The position numbers and the translations under genes are program-made. From Tragulus kanchil (Eukaryota > Chordata > Mammalia > Artiodactyla > Tragulidae), in NCBI GenBank assembly GCA_022376925.1, contig JAIOJX010000031.1:139084854-139148853 (forward strand): a stretch of 64,000 nucleotides of DNA, written 5' to 3'. Shown piece after piece: positions 59,096 through 64,000 of this stretch. The notes beneath the pieces were generated by a model, which saw only the letters and a program-made list of their open reading frames with translations, had not been told where the DNA came from and ran no database searches. Position 1 is the first letter of the stretch. Every line of letters starts with the position of its first letter.

Positions 59096-60559
59096 CTTCT
59101 CCTTATACGTCATCCTGAGGAAGCTTTTCTTTTGGCTGTGTTGTGCTCGTGAGGCCATCAGAAACACTCAACAACCAACCTGGGTCATTCAGCTCCTTGT
59201 AGCAGAGCCAGAATTTAAACACAGTCAAGTTACATCAGAAGTTCTTGCTCAATATTTTGTCCTGACCTGTACTCTGTATTTGTGGGACCTGTGGGCCAGG
59301 AGGCCCCTGCGGCTTCTTTCCCCCTGGTCAGGCACTACCCACATTGGAGGAGAGGGTAATAAACCGTGTGGACCCTGGCGTCAGGGCTGGGGAGAGGCAG
59401 CGAGCATGTGAACTCTGTCTTCCCAGCACTCGCACCTCCATAGCCCCTCCTTCTGGTCTTACTACTCCTAACATTAATTAAACTAGTGCCTGCTGTATGC
59501 CTGGCACTATTGTAAGTGCTTTACATACGTCCATTTAATTAAAAAGTAGCTGAAGTCTTTGAAATAGAGAAGGGTGGGAAGGGCAACCACAGAAAGCCCC
59601 AAGTATTCAGTGCGGGCTGAACGTGGGAAACACAGAACAGTGCCAGAGTCAAGACTGAACCAGGCCTCGAGAACAGGTGAAGCGTCACCCCAGGAAGCCG
59701 CGAAGGGGCCATCCACATGCACGAGGTTCCGAGCTCCCAGAGGACAAGAGGGTGCACCCTGGTGTCAGTGGCCCAGGAAGGACCAGGATGCGCCCGGCTC
59801 TGGGACCCAGGTCCCGGCGAGCCTAAGGCTCCTCCCACATCTTGAGGTTGCTTGGCAGTCCACAAGCCATCCGACTTACCCCTGGCCGTAGCCGGGAATT
59901 CTAGTAACTCCCTCTGCGCAGCGTCCAAAGCCACCTCTGCCAAGATGCCGCCACCACCCGAGGCCCCGACCCTCACTCCTCAAGATCCGCCCCGGCCCTG
60001 AGGCCCCGCCCTTCCCTGAGGTTTAAATAAATAAATAAATAGCAGCTATTGTTCCTATTCCCATTTTTCAGATGAGAAAACTGAGGTCCCGACAAAAATA
60101 AACAATAACTTGCTGAAAGCTACACTGTGGATCACAGCAGAGCTGGGAAACAAAGCCAGGCAGCCTGGCTCCACATCCCACCTTCTCCTTATACGTCATC
60201 CTGAGGAAGCTTCTTGGCTGTGTTGTCTGGAGCCTTGGTGTGATGTGCCCATCACCACGATGCTCAGTGCTCCCCTAGATGAGGGGTGAGCTCGTGAGGC
60301 CATCCTCTCTCCAGGGGTGTTCAACGTCAAGGGACAGGAGAAGGGAAACCACACTCACCACTGGATCCTGGAGGTGGGCTCCCAAAGGGATCATCCTCAG
60401 TTCTTGCTCCCGAGACCTTCCACTTCCTGGCTTTTCCTGAGTCTAGTTTTCCAGCCTTCATGTCCATGCTATGGGCTGCCGTAAGGCATATGAAGAAAAT
60501 CCTCTTCGGCTTACCATAGTCAGTTTCTGTTTCTTACAACCGAAGTGTCCAAATACAGC

Positions 60560-60715
60560 CGTGCCCAATCGGTTTCATGGAAGATAACTTTTCCACAAAC
60601 TGGGGGAGACGGGGAGTGGAATTGTTTCAGATGATTCAAGTGAATTACATTTACTGTGCACTTCATTTCTGTTGCGATTAGGTCCCCTCTACCTCAGATC
60701 ATCAGGCCTTAGGGC
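60560..60715 (+). mobile_element. Old DNA-transposon-like fragment
   Basis: cccaatcggtttcatggaag, ataacttttccacaaactgg and cctcagatcatcaggcctta belong to a common old mammalian repeat that I believe is a hAT-type element. The family name is not secure. Duplicate at about 61678-61832. Confidence 0.5.
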
Positions 60716-61019
60716 CTGGCGGTTAGAGACCTCTGTCTTAATCGATGGCAGGTGGGCAGGGCCTCCAGGACCAGGCCAGGGAGTAGGAGTTGGGGAGGGA
60801 AGAAGCTGGTGCTTACATCTCAGGGGGCAGGCAGCCCCAAGAGTGGCAGTGGGCAGGAAGGGAGAGCAGGCAAGGTGGCTTTGGCAGTGTGGAGGGCCAA
60901 GTCAAAATGACACGAATCAGGCTCTGGCAGGAACAATCTGTACAAGGGCTCTTGTGAAGCTCCTTCATTAGCAGCACCGACGCTGGGCAGAAGCACTGTG
61001 TGCTGCAAGGGCCGTCAGC

Positions 61020-61260
61020 ATTAAAGGAAAGTGAAGGATTAGGTCACCAAACGGCCTCCCCGGCATCCCACTGAGAGGCCGGCAAGTTAGCCCATAGGGG
61101 CAGGATATCCTTCCTCCTGCAAAGCTAGCTGCCACTAATTACACTCCTCCGAAGATCTCCCCCAGTATTATAAAAGTGACCACCTTCGTACAATCGGATT
61201 TCACCACAGGAAATAATAAGTAACCCTGCTCCCCTCCCATTTTCTGCGCCCTACCAAGTA
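61020..61260. promoter_or_regulatory. Candidate conserved non-coding element
   Basis: Repeat-free block with agctagctgccactaattac (TAATTA at 61136-61141), ctcccccagtattataaaag and several CpGs. It looks constrained, but this is a judgement by eye. Duplicate at about 62137-62360. Confidence 0.3.
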
Positions 61261-62482
61261 CAGACAGGTAAAAAATTATCAGCAGATGTTTAGTCGGCAC
61301 GCCACCTTAGGAGCTATTGTTTCAAACTTCTTGGCTGTGTTGTCTGGAGCCTTGGTGTGATGTGCCCATCACCACGATGCTCAGTGCTCCCCTAGATGAG
61401 GGGTGAGCTCGTGAGGCCATCCTCTCTCCAGGGGTGTTCAACGTCAAGGGACAGGAGAAGGGAAACCACACTCACCACTGGATCCTGGAGGTGGGCTCCC
61501 AAAGGGATCATCCTCAGTTCTTGCTCCCGAGACCTTCCACTTCCTGGCTTTTCCTGAGTCTAGTTTTCCAGCCTTCATGTCCATGCTATGGGCTGCCGTA
61601 AGGCATATGAAGAAAATCCTCTTCGGCTTACCATAGTCAGTTTCTGTTTCTTACAACCAAGTGTTCAAATACAGCCGTGCCCAATCGGTTTCATGGAAGA
61701 TAACTTTTCCACAAACTGGGGGAGACGGGGAGTGGAATTGTTTCAGATGATTCAAGTGAATTACATTTACTGTGCACTTCATTTCTGTTGCGATTAGGTC
61801 CCCTCTACCTCAGATCATCAGGCCTTAGGGCCTGGCGGTTAGAGACCTCTGTCTTAATCGATGGCAGGTGGGCAGGGCCTCCAGGACCAGGCCAGGGAGT
61901 AGGAGTTGGGGAGGGAAGAAGCTGGTGCTTACATCTCAGGGGGCAGGCAGCCCCAAGAGTGGCAGTGGGCAGGAAGGGAGAGCAGGCAAGGTGGCTTTGG
62001 CAGTGTGGAGGGCCAAGTCAAAATGACACGAATCAGGCTCTGGCAGGAACAATCTGTACAAGGGCTCTTGTGAAGCTCCTTCATTAGCAGCACCGACGCT
62101 GGGCAGAAGCACTGTGTGCTGCAAGGGCCGTCAGCATTAAAGGAAAGTGAAGGATTAGGTCACCAAACGGCCTCCCCGGCATCCCACTGAGAGGCCGGCA
62201 AGTTAGCCCATAGGGGCAGGATATCCTTCCTCCTGCAAAGCTAGCTGCCACTAATTACACTCCTCCGAAGATCTCCCCCAGTATTATAAAAGTGACCACC
62301 TTCGTACAATCGGATTTCACCACAGGAAATAATAAGTAACCCTGCTCCCCTCCCATTTTCTGCGCCGCCCTACCAAGTACAGACAGGTACAGAGGCCAAG
62401 GAGAGATGCTGATTCAGCAGATGTTTATGCACTCCCTCCGGGCCAGCGCCCAGGCCAGGTGTTAGGAGCTATTGTTTGCAAA

Positions 62483-62640
62483 CCTGGGCAGCACATCAAA
62501 ATCACACAAGAGACCTGAAGCAATGCAGAATCGCCCCAGACACAGCCCAGGGCTACTGAATTCGAATCTCCAGGGACAGGACTTGGCAGGTGCACTTTGC
62601 ATAAGCCCCCTGGTGAAAGGTTAATGAGGTCAGAGAAGCA
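62483..62640. mobile_element. MER5A-like hAT transposon fragment
   Basis: gggcagcacatcaaaatcac, agagacctgaagcaatgcag, gggctactgaattcgaatct and cataagccccctggtgaaag follow MER5A order. Confidence 0.7.
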
Positions 62641-63195
62641 GCCAGGAGGGGCTGACTGTGATGGGGGACCAGCAGTTGGATTTTATTCTAAATGAGCATG
62701 GAACCCATTTGGAAGTTTTAGCAGAGAAATGGCATGATGTGACTCACCGCTTAGCGGGACCATTCTGTGGCTGCTGAGATCCTGTGGGTTTCTAGATGTA
62801 GCGCAGAAGAGGGCCAGCTGGGAGACAAATGGGGTGACGGCCCTTGTCCCAGGGAGACGGTGGGTTGGCGGCCTGGGTCAGCTGACTGTTGGATTATTTT
62901 GAAGGTAAAGTGATAGGATTAGCTGATGGATTGGATGTGGGGTGTAAGAAAGGAGTCGTCAAGGGTAATGCCAGGGTTACTGGTTTGAACTACCAGAAGA
63001 CTGAGATGGAAAATGCTGTGTGGAAGGAGCAGATTTGGAGAACGATCAGGGGATCCATTTTGAACACGTGTATCTGAGATGCCTGTTAGCTATGTGTGTG
63101 AAAAATCAGATATAAGAACCTGGGGTTGGGATTGGAGCTGGGTGGCCCTTGACTCTGTGCTAGCTTTCAGTTTTGGTTTGGAAATTCTCCTCCTC
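62640..63195 (+). other. Old unassigned interspersed repeat or unique DNA
   Basis: attagctgatggattggatg, ggggtgtaagaaaggagtcg and atcaggggatccattttgaa resemble a widespread ancient mammalian repeat whose name I cannot fix. No gene seen. Confidence 0.4.

Positions 63196-63197
<2 letters not shown>

Positions 63198-63228
<31 letters not shown>
63198..63228. repeat. (CA)n microsatellite
   Basis: Uninterrupted CA run. The overlapping 163-codon minus frame (63090-63581) contains its VCVCVC translation, so that frame is not supported. Confidence 0.9.
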
Positions 63229-63229
<1 letters not shown>

Positions 63230-63231
<2 letters not shown>

Positions 63232-63765
63232 ATCATTGATGTTTCAATGAAGTGGATTTCACTCTGTGACCTCACAAAGGGGATAAGACTTAAGTTGACC
63301 ATATCAGAGCATGCATTGCCTTTCCACTGAAATGGATCTGGAGATTGGTGTGGGACTCCTTCAGAGCCAATGAGATGCCATGAGAATTTCCAAAGACTTC
63401 TGGGGAGAGACTTTGAAGCAGAGGAAATGAAAGGGCTGGAGCTCCTGCAGCTGTCCTGTGACTGTGAGGAGTGAAAGGGGCTGAGCCTAGGACAGAGACA
63501 GACAGACACCAGGCACTGGTAACCGAATGATGACTGAAGCAGCCTTTCTTGCCCAAGCTTACTCTTTGTTATGTGAGCCACTTAACACTAAGAGTAAATT
63601 CTCTGTGAACAAAACGTCCTATTTGATCCTGACATAGCACATCTGTGGATAGATATTTAGGAATTATCTGTGGGATACACATGATCCTATCCCATTGCTA
63701 CTCAATGGTCATCTGTGATGAGTTTGTCACGTCGAAGTTTGCAATGATTATTAAAATTATTTCAA
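63230..63765. other. Unique DNA, no gene seen
   Basis: No repeat or coding signal recognised. Confidence 0.5.
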
Positions 63766-63767
63766 AA

Positions 63768-63905
63768 AGCCAACTCTAAAAAGCTTCTTAGAATTGGAAA
63801 ATCTCGAGCCTCAACCCAAACATAAAGAATCAGAATCTGCATTTTAACGAGATCTCCAGGTGATCTGAATGCACAGATATGCATGACTAGGCCAGGAGTT
63901 GCTTG
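63768..63905. mobile_element. MER5-like hAT transposon fragment
   Basis: aagaatcagaatctgcattt, taacgagatctccaggtgat and ctgaatgcacagatatgcat follow the MER5 3' order. Diverged. Confidence 0.6.
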
Positions 63906-64000
63906 TTCTTGCTCTTCCTGCAGGAGAACAATTCTTTGTGATACAAATAAATAACAATGCCAGGGTGCATAGGCAATGGCAAACATTGTCTAAGGAGCAA

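Larger units (their letters stand above)
58073..60225. repeat. Tandem duplication pair 19 (unit about 1.09 kb)
   Basis: Copy A is 58073-59158 and copy B 59159 to about 60225. Copy A's end is damaged: cttttcttttggctgtgttg against cttcttggctgtgttg, then a jump of about 65 bases to ctcgtgaggccat. Three copies of cagaaacactcaacaaccaa exist (56971, 58073, 59159). Confidence 0.96.
60210..62480. repeat. Tandem duplication pair 20 (unit about 1.12 kb)
   Basis: Copy A is 60210-61326 and copy B 61327-62480. Near its end copy A has a compressed, error-like passage (ggtaaaaaattatcagcaga, tagtcggcacgccacc) where copy B has about 40 more bases. Confidence 0.95.

Noticed and set aside
58453..59976. 145-codon minus frames (58453-58890 and 59539-59976) as a duplicated protein gene
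   Set aside because: The copies come from pair 19. The frame runs past a good splice donor into unrelated sequence. Only the promoter/exon possibility was kept, as a low-confidence finding.
1449..62480. CRISPR-like array or phage-type direct repeats
   Set aside because: The repeats are about 1.1 kb, each with different content, in a mammalian genome. No short repeat-spacer pattern exists.
1449..62480. Satellite DNA or centromeric higher-order repeat
   Set aside because: Units share no sequence with each other; each occurs two or three times only.
1449..62480. A new self-duplicating genetic element
   Set aside because: Units have no common ends, no shared motif and no coding capacity, and several edges are degraded. 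Assembly of overlapping pieces explains this more simply.
63090..63581. 163-codon minus frame near the right end
   Set aside because: It includes the translation of a CA microsatellite and has no recognisable domain.

Overview
The window is nuclear DNA from a ruminant (Pecora). It carries a BovB (RTE) LINE, many Bov-tA/BovA SINEs that share the BovB tail, tRNA-Glu-derived SINEs, ruminant-type L1 copies, and older mammalian repeats (MIR, L2, MLT1-like, MER5-like, L1M). I found no protein-coding gene, RNA gene, CRISPR array or prokaryotic feature. The longest open frames (about 100-200 codons) lie in repeats or unique non-coding DNA, and several recur only because the DNA under them is duplicated.

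The dominant feature is not a gene. About 20 abutting direct duplications, each roughly 1.02-1.23 kb, run through the window. Each copies a different local sequence. The second copy starts where the first stops, the copies are nearly identical, and several joins carry tens of bases of degraded sequence. Successive pairs often overlap, so some stretches occur three times. Collapsing one copy per pair removes about 22 kb and leaves a locus of about 42 kb. The simplest reading is that sequence tiles of about 2 kb, overlapping by about 1.1 kb, were joined without merging: a technical false duplication. A biological origin cannot be excluded from sequence alone. Four blocks are free of it: about 11.0-18.2, 27.9-30.9, 44.3-49.7 and 62.5-64.0 kb.

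Layout: 0-3.9 kb, unique DNA, one tRNA-SINE, an old repeat and pair 1. 3.9-6.2 kb, a minus-strand L1 3' end, duplicated. 6.2-11.0 kb, BovA, MLT1-type LTR and MIR, duplicated. 11.0-17.2 kb, L2, BovB, SINEs and a candidate conserved non-coding element. 17.2-24.2 kb, an internally deleted L1 with SINE insertions and an AT-repeat hairpin. 24.2-31 kb, unique DNA, MIR/L2 and a second candidate regulatory element rich in octamer-like sites. 31-37 kb, MaLR-like, BovA and L1M 5' sequence. 37-42 kb, old L1 ORF2 split by BovB and BovA. 42-45.4 kb, a younger L1 with ORF1 relics. 45.4-50.6 kb, old L1 pieces and an inverted SINE pair. 50.6-64 kb, more GC-rich and largely unique DNA with L2/MIR, a GC-rich promoter-like cassette splitting a MIR, and further duplications.

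No genes act together here. The functional candidates are a few possible cis-regulatory elements and one possible CpG-rich promoter with a splice donor. Repeat family names come from recognised sequence signatures, without a database search, and boundaries are approximate.
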